A DNA stretch of 64,000 nt. Origin: DATEKX01 sp963726785 (GTDB lineage: Bacteria > Acidobacteriota > Blastocatellia > UBA7656). The notes under the pieces are model-generated. The model was not told the origin of the DNA and did not search any database. It was given only the letters and a program-made list of their open reading frames with translations. Position 1 is the stretch's first letter. Every line of letters begins with the position of its first letter. Below, in pieces: positions 19,134-27,459 of this stretch. The DNA lies in assembly GCA_963726785.1 (NCBI GenBank), contig CAVSDJ010000003.1:372001-436000 (forward strand). Direction: 5' to 3'. The position numbers were made by a program, and so were the translations under genes.

Positions 19134-19950
19134 TCAGAGTGTGAAACCGCCGTCAATTACAAAGTCAGCGCCCGTCACAAAACCTGCTTCGTCCGTTGAA
19201 AGATACAAAATCGCCTGCGCGATTTCTTCCGGCCTGGCAAATCGCTTGAGCGGTATCGCTTGAGACATTACTTGCCAGGCGGCCTCTTCGCTTCCGGCTT
19301 TAGCTTTGATCTCCTGCCAGAACTCCATGCTCTCCCACATTGGCGAAATGACGCCGCTTGGGAAGACCGTGTTCACTCTTATCCGGTCGTCGTTTTGAGC
19401 GCACTCAAGAGCAACGGCTTTAGAGAACATGCGAACTGCCGCTTTGCTCGCGCAATATGCGCTGGCTCCGGCGCTTGCTTTCAAACCGGAAGCGGAAGCG
19501 ACATTGATAATAGAGCCACCCGTTCCTTTTCTCATCGCTCTCACTCCGTGCTTTGTTCCCAGGAATACTCCGTCCAGATTTACAGCCATCACGCGCTGCC
19601 ATTCGGAGAGAGTCATCTCTGTGACGGGCTTCGCAAAAGATATGCCCGCGTTGTTGACGAGTATGTCCGAGCTTGTTCCAATTCTCAAGAACACTATCAA
19701 GCGCTGCGCTCCCAGTCTGTTTCTGAAGTCACGTCGAGCGAATAAGCAACTGCATCTCCTCCGTTCGATATGATTTCATTGGCGGTGACATGCGCGCCTG
19801 CTGCGTTAAGATCAGTGACGGCGATTTTCGCTCCTTCGCGAGCAAGCGCAAGGGCCGTGGCTTTTCCTATGCCCGAAGCCGCTCCGGTAACAAGAGCGAC
19901 TTTTCCGGCAACACGCCCGCGATGCGCTCTTCATTGATGTCACTTGTCAT
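19134..19950 (-). CDS. short-chain dehydrogenase/reductase, several frameshifts
   Basis: An SDR of about 270 residues is recoverable only by joining frames. The ATG at 19950 has GAGGAG 8 nt upstream. Soon after it the frame slips near 19922, after which VAGKVALVTGAASGIGKATA (the Rossmann TGxxxGIG) is readable. More slips near 19705-19715 and 19680 precede DILVNNAGISF. The last 180 residues are continuous with NVASASGLKASAGASAYCAS (Tyr-x3-Lys active site in YCASK) and a tail ending DFVIDGGFTL. Function: NAD(P)-dependent oxidoreductase of unknown substrate. At least three indels in 300 bp mean either real decay or a poorly resolved sequence patch. Confidence 0.8.
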
Positions 19951-20109
19951 CTGATGCGCTCCTCTCAGTAGCAGTCCCGTCAGGGACGACCTGTCGATAA
20001 TTCGCGGCCAGCGCGATGCAATCGGGAAATTGCGTAGTAACAATTGCTCGATCTTTTACTATAGACAGGTTGCTCCTACGGAGCTTCCTCTAAAAATTCT
20101 CAACGATGT

Positions 20110-20967
20110 TCAAGTCAGCTCGCTCGCTTTCAATCCGGCTTTCATCGCAATCACAAGCAGCAACAGGACTGCGGCGGTCAATATCAACGACAGCGCAGAG
20201 CCGAAAGGCTGATTCAGTTGCGCGAACTGGTTTTGAATCAGATTTCCTATCATCACCGATTTCGCGCCGCCTAACAGATCGGGTGTAATGAATGCTCCGA
20301 GCGACGGAATAAAGACAAGCGCGATTCCGGCCATCAATCCCGGTTTCGACAGCGGCAGCGTCACTTTGACGAACGCCCAGAAGCGATTCGCGCCGAGGTC
20401 TTGCGCCGCTTCGAGCAATCGAGTGTCGAGCCGTTCCAGAGCCACATATATCGGCAAAATCATAAACGGAAGCTCGCCGTAAACCTGCCCGACAAGCACC
20501 GCGAAATCATTGTAGAGCAGCTTGAGCGGATCATTGATCAATCCAGTGCTCATGAGCGCAGAGTTAATCACGCCTTCGCTGCGAAGCAGAAGCATCCAGG
20601 CATAAGTGCGAATCAGAAAGCTCGTCCAGAACGGTATTACCGTCATCACAAGCAGCACTCGCTTCCACCTGGCTGGCGCGCGCAACGCGATATAATAAGC
20701 AACCGGGTAGCTGACAATCGCGCACAGCACAGTCGTTGCAACAGCAATCCAGATAGTGCGCCAGTACGCAGGCAAGTACAACGAATCGAGCGCGCGTTCA
20801 TAATTAGCGGGCGTGAAATCGTAGATCGTTTTTCCATACGGCCCGCGAGTGGCAAGGCTGACAATGACAACGATCACGAGCGGCGCGACCAGAAACACGA
20901 GCAGCCACACGAGCGCGGGCGCAAGCAAAGGATTTCCGTTTTCTTTATTTCGACGATTGCTCATCAA
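20110..20967 (-). CDS. potB: ABC transporter permease, PotB-like (polyamine type)
   Basis: The 285-residue protein has six predicted membrane spans, starting LLAPALVWLLVFLVAPLVIV and ending LILTAAVLLLLVIAMKAGL. It carries the EAA loop of binding-protein-dependent permeases (LLEAAQDLGANRFWAFVKVTLPL). The segments VIPFWTSFLIRTYAWM and GAFITPDLLGGAKSVMIGNL are characteristic of PotB/spermidine-putrescine permeases. It lies 16 nt downstream of the PotA-like ATPase gene and is cotranscribed with it. A second permease (PotC) and a binding protein (PotD) are not adjacent, so they must be encoded elsewhere. Substrate is inferred from similarity only. Confidence 0.88.
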   Translation of the reverse strand: MMSNRRNKENGNPLLAPALVWLLVFLVAPLVIVVIVSLATRGPYGKTIYDFTPANYERALDSLYLPAYWRTIWIAVATTVLCAIVSYPVAYYIALRAPARWKRVLLVMTVIPFWTSFLIRTYAWMLLLRSEGVINSALMSTGLINDPLKLLYNDFAVLVGQVYGELPFMILPIYVALERLDTRLLEAAQDLGANRFWAFVKVTLPLSKPGLMAGIALVFIPSLGAFITPDLLGGAKSVMIGNLIQNQFAQLNQPFGSALSLILTAAVLLLLVIAMKAGLKASELT

Positions 20968-20983
20968 GGTGTATGCGCTGATA

Positions 20984-22081
20984 CTAGCCGCGCAAGATGA
21001 CTGCGCTGCCCGGCTCCCAAATGATCGTCACTGTTTGCCCGATGCGACTTTGATCGGAGTGAAAAGGCTCGCGGTTCTGTTCAAGCGCAGTGATCGCCTG
21101 CCCGCCATCAAGCAAGACTCGCCATTGCGTGCTCTCGCCCAGATAAACGGCAGCTTCAATCGTGCCTCTTAGCGATTCTATTGAACTGTCCGGTGAAAGC
21201 CGAATCTTTTCCGGCCTCACCATCACGCGAACGCGTTGGCCCGGACTGACCCCATTACCTTGCACTGCTACTTTCATATCGCCGAGGCGGATGATCGAAT
21301 CAGTATCCCTGATCTCTTCGACCGTGCCTTCGATGATATTCGATGCTCCGATGAAGCCCGCGACGAATTCAGTAAGAGGGCGTTCATAAATTTCTTCCGC
21401 GCGCCCAATCTGCTCGATGTGACCTGCATTCATCACGACCACGCGGTCGCTCATCGTCAAGGCTTCTTCCTGATCGTGCGTGACGTAAACGAAGCTGATG
21501 CCGAGCCGCCGCTGCAAGCCTTTAAGCTCAAGCTGCATCTGTTTGCGGAGTTTCAAATCGAGCGCGGCGAGCGGCTCGTCCAGCAATAGGACTCGCGGCT
21601 CAAGCACCAGCGCGCGAGCAAGCGCGACGCGCTGTTGCTGGCCGCCCGACAGTTCGCTCGGCTGTCGCTCGTCAAGCCCGGAAAGCCTCACCATTTCTAA
21701 AGCGCCTTTGACGCGCTTCGTTACATCGCCGCGCGCGACTCGTTTTCGCTCAAGCCCGAAGGCGACGTTATTGAAGACATTCATGTGCGGGAAGAGCGCG
21801 TACTGTTGGAAGACTGTTGTCACATCGCGGCGAAAGGGAGGAACATCTGTCACGTCGCGCCCGCCTAAAGTTACGTGGCCTGTGTCGGGAGTTTCAAACC
21901 CCGCGATCATTCTGAGCAAGGTGGTCTTGCCGCAACCCGACGGGCCGAGCAGAGTCAGGAACTCGCCGCGACGAACGCCGAGCGTTACGGATTCAACCGC
22001 CGCCACGTCGCCGAAGCGCTTGCTCACGTTTTGCAGTTCTACTTCATAAAATTCTTCCATCGCATACAAACCCGTTTGCAT
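20984..22081 (-). CDS. potA: ABC transporter ATP-binding protein, PotA-like
   Basis: The 365-residue ATPase has Walker A GPSGCGKTT, the 'TVFQQYALFPHMNVFNNVAF' Q-loop segment typical of PotA/FbpC/MalK-type proteins, the signature LSGGQQQRVALARAL, Walker B VLLLDEPLAALD and the switch VTHDQEEAL. The C-terminal 120 residues form a TOBE domain (GQRVRVMVRPEKIRLSPD and following), which marks importer ATPases for polyamines, iron or sugars. With the adjacent PotB-like permease, polyamine uptake is the best guess. The start may instead be the ATG at 22060 (MEEFYEVELQ); neither has a strong ribosome site. Confidence 0.9.
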   Translation of the reverse strand: MQTGLYAMEEFYEVELQNVSKRFGDVAAVESVTLGVRRGEFLTLLGPSGCGKTTLLRMIAGFETPDTGHVTLGGRDVTDVPPFRRDVTTVFQQYALFPHMNVFNNVAFGLERKRVARGDVTKRVKGALEMVRLSGLDERQPSELSGGQQQRVALARALVLEPRVLLLDEPLAALDLKLRKQMQLELKGLQRRLGISFVYVTHDQEEALTMSDRVVVMNAGHIEQIGRAEEIYERPLTEFVAGFIGASNIIEGTVEEIRDTDSIIRLGDMKVAVQGNGVSPGQRVRVMVRPEKIRLSPDSSIESLRGTIEAAVYLGESTQWRVLLDGGQAITALEQNREPFHSDQSRIGQTVTIIWEPGSAVILRG

Positions 22082-22160
22082 TCTTTTGCAATTCAGTGAC
22101 TATTTTGATCGCGTGTTCTCATTTCGGCCTCTCGCTTGATTTAATTGAGCGTGTGCATAA

Positions 22161-22326
22161 AACCGCCGGTAGCGGCGTTGTGAATTTGCCCGGTCTTTTA
22201 AGGCCGGGTTTCAATATGCGGTTGATCCCCTGCGTCTCGTCAGCGACGAATGATCTGTTCAATGTCGCTGACGCGACGATTCATTCTCTTCGTCATTTGA
22301 CCGTGCCTTAAAAGAACGGCTAAAAC
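22161..22326. repeat. nested inverted repeat B
   Basis: Outer imperfect arms (GCCCGGTCTTTTAAGGCCGG near 22188 and CCGTGCCTTAAAAGAACGGC near 22301) enclose CGTCTCGTCAGCGACG and GTCGCTGACGCGACGA. The inner core matches repeats A and C. The element fills the gap between potA and ligA, where I see no gene. Confidence 0.8.
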
Positions 22327-22387
22327 ATTGGGCTGCTATCGCGGCATGATTTTGTATTTCTGATTTCTGTCACATGTTCGATTTAAT

Positions 22388-24595
22388 TCATCCGAGCATA
22401 TCAAGCATTTCTTGTTCGTTCAGCACCTGTACGCCCAGTTCATTCGCGCGGTCGAATTTCGAGCCGGGGTCTTCGCCTGCGACGAGGTAATCGGTCTTCT
22501 TCGTGACCGAGCCGGTCACGCGACCGCCGCGCTGTTCGATCATCTGCTTCGCTTCATCTCGCGTGAAGCGCGAGAGCTTTCCTGTCAGCACGAACTGCTT
22601 GCCTTCAAGGTTGCGATTTGCGGTTGCGCGCTGTTGCTTGCGGCGTGTATTGACTCCGGCTTCTTTCAGTCGTTGGATCAACTCTGCGTTGCGCGGTTCG
22701 CGAAACCACTCAGCGATTGATGCGGCGACAACCGTCCCGATTTCAAATATGGCAGCAAGCCGTTCCTCGCTCGCGCTCATCAACTCGTCAATCGAATCGA
22801 ATTCATTTGCCAGTAGCTGCGCCGTTCGCTCTCCGACGTGGCGAATCCCCAGCGCATAAATCAACCGCGAAAGATCGCTCGCGCGGCTGTCGTTTATTTG
22901 CTTGAGCAAATTGTCTGCAGATTTCTCGCCCAATCGTTCGAGCGCCATCAATTCGTCGCGCCGCTCTTCGAGGTGATAGAGGTCTGCGAAATCGCGCACG
23001 AGAGGCGGAAGCCGCGCCGGTTCGCCGCTCGCATCAAGCAACGGCTCGCCCTTCTTGTCTTTCGATATTCGCTCAGAGATGAGTTGATCTATCAACGCCT
23101 CGCCCAATCCTTCGATTCGCATAGCGCGGCGCGAGGCGAACTGTTTCAAACCCGCTTTGATCTTCGCAGGGCAAGCCGAATTCACGCAGCGCCACGCGAC
23201 TTCACCGGGCGAGCGCACTACTTCTTCAGCCGCACACGGGGCAGTGGCTCGGCATCACAAACTCGCGCAGTTCACCCTCTCGCCCTTTGCGCTTCGATTC
23301 GATGACCTTCACTACTTGCGGAATTATCTCGCCGCTTTTTTCGATCAGCACGTAATCGCCGACCATCACGCCGAGCCGTTTGATCTGGTCTTCGTTGTGA
23401 AGCGATGCGCGAGAAACCGTAGTGCCTGCAAGCAGCACCGGCTCAAGTTCAGCGACAGGCGTGAGCGTGCCGATGCGACCGACCTGCACGGTGATGTCAT
23501 AGAGTTTCGTCGTCGCCTGTCGCGGCGGGTATTTGTAAGCGACTGCCCAGCGCGGCGCTTTCGATGTTGCGCCGAGTTCTTCCTGCAACGCCGTGCTGTT
23601 TACCTTGACGACTACGCCGTCAATTTCGTATCCCAGGTAATCGCGCTCATCGCGCCATTGCTCGCATACGGCGATCACTTCTTCGATTGACGAGCAGCGG
23701 CGGCGCAGGCTGTTCACCTTGAAACCGGCTCTGGCAAGCCATTCCAGGGTTTCCCAGTGCGACCCGAAAGGCTTGCGACCATCAAATAACAGGTCGTAAC
23801 AAAAAATACCCAGCTTGCGTTCAGCGGCAACGCGCGCGTCGAGCGATTTCATCGTGCCTGATGCCGCGTTGCGCGGATTCGCAAACAGTGGCAGCCCGGC
23901 TTCTGTGCGGTCGGCGTTTATCCGTCGGAACTCTTCGTTCGGAAGATAGACTTCGCCGCGCACTTCAAGTTCTTGAGGCAAAGCAATCGCCGTCCGCGCA
24001 TCACCTGCGACAGAAAACAGCGAGGCTTGATCCGCGCTCTTTGAACCAGATGAGCCTTTGCGCTTTCCGGTTTTCTCCGGTTCGACGGGTTGAAAAGCTT
24101 CGGGGCGAATCACGCAGCGGCAGGGAACGAATCGTTCGGACGTTTTGAGTCACATCCTCTCCTGTGACTCCATCGCCTCGCGTCACGCCGCGCGCAAGCG
24201 CGCCGCCTTCGTAGATGGCCGATATGCTAAGGCCGTCTATCTTCAGTTCGGCGACGTATTCGACCTGATCGCGGCCAACTCCGCGCGAGACGCGGCGACC
24301 CCATTCGCGCAGGTCGTCATAAGAATAAGTGTTATCGAGCGACAGCATTGGCCGACGATGCACGTATCGCTCGAACCCTTCGGCGGGTCGGCCTGATACT
24401 CGCTGCGTGGGTGAATCCGGCGTGACAAGTTCGGGGTGCTTCGCTTCAAGCTCGCGCAACCGATTCATCAACTGATCGTATTCGTAGTCCCTTATCTCAG
24501 GAGACGCTGTGGACGTAATACCGCTCGTCGTGATAGAGCAGTTTCTTTCTCAGATGAGCAATCTCTTCATGCACAGGGTCTGTCTTTGTTCGCAT
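22388..24595 (-). CDS. ligA: NAD+-dependent DNA ligase LigA, three frameshifts
   Basis: Joining four frames gives a full LigA of about 734 residues. ATG 24595 opens the N-terminal Ia domain (DERYYVHS, then DYEYDQLMNRLRELEAKHPE). The adenylation site is AELKIDGLSISAIYEGG, with the AMP-binding Lys in KIDG, followed by GDGVTGEDVTQNVRTI and the OB fold. The C4 zinc finger starts with CPVCG and continues after a shift with CVNSACPAKI. Then come the HhH region and a BRCT domain ending QVLNEQEMLDMLG. The breaks near 24508, 24110 and 23222 are all single-base insertions. An extra linker near residue 170 (PEKTGKRKGSSGSKSADQ) is longer than in most LigA. The enzyme seals nicks in replication and repair. 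As an essential gene it argues that the indels are sequence errors. Confidence 0.92.
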
Positions 24596-24627
24596 AGCTC
24601 GAAGGAAAAAGAACAGCTTGAATTCAG

Positions 24628-25674
24628 TTAAGATGTACGGCTCTCGATCAAATCCAAGAGGCTGAGTGTCTGCGTGTCAACGGCTTTCTTCTTGTTCTTC
24701 GCTGGTGGTCGCGCATTGCTCTTTGCGGAAGGCTTGTGAAGATGTTCCGCGTCAATTCCCAACTGCCGCAGGTGCGAAGCGAAATAATGATCGCCGTAGA
24801 GTGTATAAACTTTCTTTGCGCCTGACTGAGTCACGTAACGCAGGAGGTCGTCAAAGCCAGCGTGATCTGAAAGTGGCAAAACCGAATTCGTTCCGTAACG
24901 GTAGCGCGCGCGCGTGTCCATTCCCCAGCCGCTCAGGTAAATCGTGTAAGGATTTTCAATCGCCTGCGCCTGATAGCCGCGCTGCGCGCCCGGCGGCATC
25001 AGCACGACAAGTCCGTGCGTGTCCTGATAATCGAGCGGGCGATAATCGCCCTCGAATTCGATTCCCATCTCGCGGTAGATTTCGACTATCGCCATGATCG
25101 AATGATGCACAGCGACCGAATAGCCGCCGCGCAAAAGTATCTTGAGCGCTTCCTGACTCTTGCCCAGCGAATAGCCGAACACGACGGGCTGTTTTCCTTC
25201 GACGAAAGCGCGATCAATCTGCTCTGTGAGCATTCGGTGGACGGCTTCGTCTTCGGGGAAAATGAAATGTGGATGGCCAAAGGTGCATTCCATTATCAGC
25301 GTGTCGCACGAAACTATTTCAGGCGGCTCGCACGATAACCCTGTTCGCAATTTGAAATCGCCCGTGTAAAGGAGTCGCTCGCCTTCGCGCTCGATCAAAG
25401 TTTGCGCAGAGCCGAGGCAATGGCCTGCCGGGTAAAACGTGAGTTTGAAATCAGCGAAATCTTTCGTCTCGTAAAAATCGAGCAAAAGGGTTTCGGTGGG
25501 CCTCACACGATGCTCGAATATTTTCGCTGTCGCAGGCGTAGCGATGATGCTTGCGTGTGATTGAATGTGGTCGGCGTGCGCGTGCGAGATGACTGAACGG
25601 TCGCGAGGTCGTTTCGCGTCCATCCATAAATCTATTTCGGGAAGATACAGCCCGTGATTGTAAACTACTTTCAA
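24628..25674 (-). CDS. MBL-fold/beta-CASP exonuclease family protein
   Basis: The 348-residue protein has the metallo-beta-lactamase metal motif SHAHADH near residue 30, then FYPAGHCLGSAQTLIE, LLYTGDFKLRTG and the beta-CASP-like core EGKQPVVFGYSLGKSQEAL. Later elements are YLSGWGMDTRARYRYG and LPLSDHAGFDDLL. This matches the branch containing ligase-associated exonucleases and 3'-end mRNA processing-like nucleases. It starts at TTG (25674), supported by AAGGAG 7 nt upstream. Its location just upstream of ligA on the same strand suggests a joint role in DNA repair, though known ligase-associated family members usually pair with ATP-dependent ligases. Confidence 0.85.
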   Translation of the reverse strand: MKVVYNHGLYLPEIDLWMDAKRPRDRSVISHAHADHIQSHASIIATPATAKIFEHRVRPTETLLLDFYETKDFADFKLTFYPAGHCLGSAQTLIEREGERLLYTGDFKLRTGLSCEPPEIVSCDTLIMECTFGHPHFIFPEDEAVHRMLTEQIDRAFVEGKQPVVFGYSLGKSQEALKILLRGGYSVAVHHSIMAIVEIYREMGIEFEGDYRPLDYQDTHGLVVLMPPGAQRGYQAQAIENPYTIYLSGWGMDTRARYRYGTNSVLPLSDHAGFDDLLRYVTQSGAKKVYTLYGDHYFASHLRQLGIDAEHLHKPSAKSNARPPAKNKKKAVDTQTLSLLDLIESRTS

Positions 25675-25718
25675 TCGTTGCTCCTTTTATTAAATTATAT
25701 CATTGGGCGGCTGGGTAT

Positions 25719-25776
25719 CAGTAGCCCAACCGTAAGGGAGGGCGCAGATTCGCCCTTGCTTACGCGCGGGCTACTG
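25719..25776. repeat. inverted repeat G (GTAGCCCAACCGTAAGGG family)
   Basis: CAGTAGCCCAACCGTAAGGG pairs imperfectly with CCTTGCTTACGCGCGGGCTA. It lies between two divergently transcribed genes and belongs to the family seen at 9525 and 14677. Confidence 0.75.
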
Positions 25777-25813
25777 ATTGCGCGTGTGATAAAATCAGGT
25801 CGGGAGGAAACCG

Positions 25814-26167
25814 ATGAGCGAAGTAATCAGAGTTTATCAAAAGCCCACGTGCAGCAAGTGCAGGGCTACGCTTGGAATCCTTGAACAGTGCGATGTTGAA
25901 TTCGACTCGATCAACTATTATGAAACGCCTTTGACTGTTAAAGAGCTTGGCGGGCTGATAAATAAATTGGGCATCTCGCCGCGCGACCTGCTTCGCAAGG
26001 GCGAGCAGCTTTACCGCGACCTCCGCCTGGGCGAGCGCGAACTGTCAGACGATGAATTGATAAAGCTGATGGTAGAAAATCCCGACCTGATGGAACGGCC
26101 CATCGTCGTGCGCGGCGACAAAGCCGTGCTGGGTCGCCCGCCCGAAAACGTCGAGAAATTGTTGTAG
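25814..26167 (+). CDS. ArsC/Spx-family thioredoxin-fold protein (arsenate reductase-like)
   Basis: The 117-residue protein has a thioredoxin-like fold with the redox motif KPTCSKCRATL (C-x2-C) near residue 13. It ends with the ArsC-family signature ERPIVVRGDKAVLGRPPENV, which includes the Arg of the RPIV loop. GGGAGG sits 8 nt before the ATG. The family contains arsenate reductases, Spx regulators and YffB-like proteins. The catalytic Cys and RPI motif favour reductase chemistry, but the second Cys in the active-site loop is not typical of classical glutaredoxin-coupled ArsC. There are no arsenic genes next to it, so arsenic resistance is not established. Confidence 0.85.
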   Translation: MSEVIRVYQKPTCSKCRATLGILEQCDVEFDSINYYETPLTVKELGGLINKLGISPRDLLRKGEQLYRDLRLGERELSDDELIKLMVENPDLMERPIVVRGDKAVLGRPPENVEKLL

Positions 26168-26232
26168 AAGTTTCTGACCTGAACTTTAATCCGAATTTAA
26201 GAGATTATCCCCCTTCGGGGCAATGGCATTAA

Positions 26233-26424
26233 GCCGCGTAGCGGCAATATGAGTTTAGGCCGGTCTTTTAAGGCCGGTATCAAGTAATGCATGAAATTTC
26301 TTCGTCGCGTTAGCGACGATTGATTCACGCTTGCTTCAGCCGTCGCTGACGCGACGAAAATACTATGAATGGCTCGTTACCGGCCTTAAAAGACCGGCCT
26401 AAAGTCAGCCGTCCCTACGGGACG
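26233..26424. repeat. nested inverted repeat C
   Basis: Perfect 25-bp arms at 26254-26278 (TTTAGGCCGGTCTTTTAAGG...) and 26379-26403 enclose CGTCGCGTTAGCGACG and CGTCGCTGACGCGACG. An outer GCCGCGTAGCGGC lies at 26233. The core matches repeats A and B, while the arm sequence differs from A, so arms and cores are mixed between elements. No gene is seen in 26168-26564 outside this element. Confidence 0.85.
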
Positions 26425-26564
26425 AAAGACAATGCCTGACTTAATTCCATTGTTCCACTTCTCTGCCTGAAATTTTTTTGCAGCAAAACGCAAATTGATT
26501 CCGTCTAAGTAAAGTGAGGGAATAAAAAAGAAAGAAGAAGGAATAAAGATACCAGGAGATAAAA

Positions 26565-26753
26565 ATGAAGATACTCGCTTTTTTGAGAAACCACGCGCAT
26601 TATTGGGGAGTTCCGCACCCCAGAGTCAGAGACAATCGCCTAATTCAGATATGTTATGAATGCGGGGCAGAACGCGAAATAAAGATCGAATTGCGCCCCT
26701 CGCCCGTTGAAAATATCACTATACAGATGCCTAACGATAATCTGGCTGCTTAA
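26565..26753 (+). CDS. small CxxC (zinc-knuckle-like) protein, unknown function
   Basis: This 62-residue frame has a clear AGGAG ribosome site 6 nt before its ATG, which supports it as a real gene. The only motif is a CYECGAE segment near residue 31 (one C-x2-C pair), so a metal site would need dimerisation or a partner. The N-terminus (MKILAFLRNHAHYWGVPHPR) is basic and aromatic with no signal peptide. I do not recognise the family. The gene stands alone between the ArsC-like gene and the convergent acetyltransferase. Confidence 0.6.
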   Translation: MKILAFLRNHAHYWGVPHPRVRDNRLIQICYECGAEREIKIELRPSPVENITIQMPNDNLAA

Positions 26754-26824
26754 ACAAACAGGGCAAGCGACGTTTGATTGTCGCTCGCCTGATGAGGACG
26801 CGGCTCACTGCCCCCGAGCCGCGT

Positions 26825-27445
26825 TCATCCTTCCAGGCTGCCGGTTGTGCCGGAGCCTACGTCTTCACTCACGACACCGCCTTTTTTCACATAAATTTTT
26901 CCACAAGCCGCGCAGGTTGCGTCTTCATCTTTTTGAGCATCACGCGAAAGGTCGAGCTTCACGCCGCACTGGCACATCCAACCATTGATGCGTCCGGGGT
27001 TTCCAACTATCAGCGCGTAATCAGGTATGTCGCGCGTCACAACCGAACCCGCTCCGATGAAAGCATAACGCCCGATAGTATGCCCGCACACGACCGTCGC
27101 GTTAGCGCCGATTGAAGCGCCGCGTTTGACGAGCGTCCTTCGATACTCGTCTTTGCGCGACACGTGGCTGCGCGGGTTCGTCACATTCGTGAAGACCATC
27201 GAAGGCCCGCAGAACACATCGTCTTCAAGTTCGACCCCAGTGTAAACGGAGACGTTGTTTTGAATCTTCACGTTGTCGCCAAGGCGAACATCAGGCGATA
27301 TGACTACATTCTGGCCGATGTTGCAGCGGCGGCCTATCTTTGAATTGCTCATGACGTGCGAGAAATGCCATATCTTAGTCCCTTCGCCGATCTCGCACGG
27401 CTCGTCAACGTAACTCGATTCGTGAACGAAATAGTTTTTTTCCAT
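26825..27445 (-). CDS. hexapeptide-repeat acetyltransferase, WlbB/WbpD-like
   Basis: The 206-residue protein is a left-handed beta-helix acetyltransferase. It opens with VHESSYVDEPCEIGEGTKIW and HFSHVMSNSKIGRRCNIGQN, has the acceptor loop (TNVTNPRSHVSRKDEYR) and ends the helix with GAGSVVTRDIPDYALIVGNP. These features match enzymes that N-acetylate a UDP-3-amino sugar (WbpD/WlbB). An added C-terminal tail has two C-x2-C pairs (MCQCGVKL and CAACGKIY), a likely zinc ribbon. The oxidoreductase gene upstream (WlbA-like) ends 14 nt before it, so the two likely build an acetamido sugar for LPS or another glycan. Confidence 0.88.
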   Translation of the reverse strand: MEKNYFVHESSYVDEPCEIGEGTKIWHFSHVMSNSKIGRRCNIGQNVVISPDVRLGDNVKIQNNVSVYTGVELEDDVFCGPSMVFTNVTNPRSHVSRKDEYRRTLVKRGASIGANATVVCGHTIGRYAFIGAGSVVTRDIPDYALIVGNPGRINGWMCQCGVKLDLSRDAQKDEDATCAACGKIYVKKGGVVSEDVGSGTTGSLEG

Positions 27446-27459
27446 ATCAAATTAACTGA

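Noticed and set aside
22388..24595. ligA as a true pseudogene
   Set aside because: All motifs and the reading register between breaks are conserved, and the same indel type occurs across unrelated genes, so sequence error is more likely.
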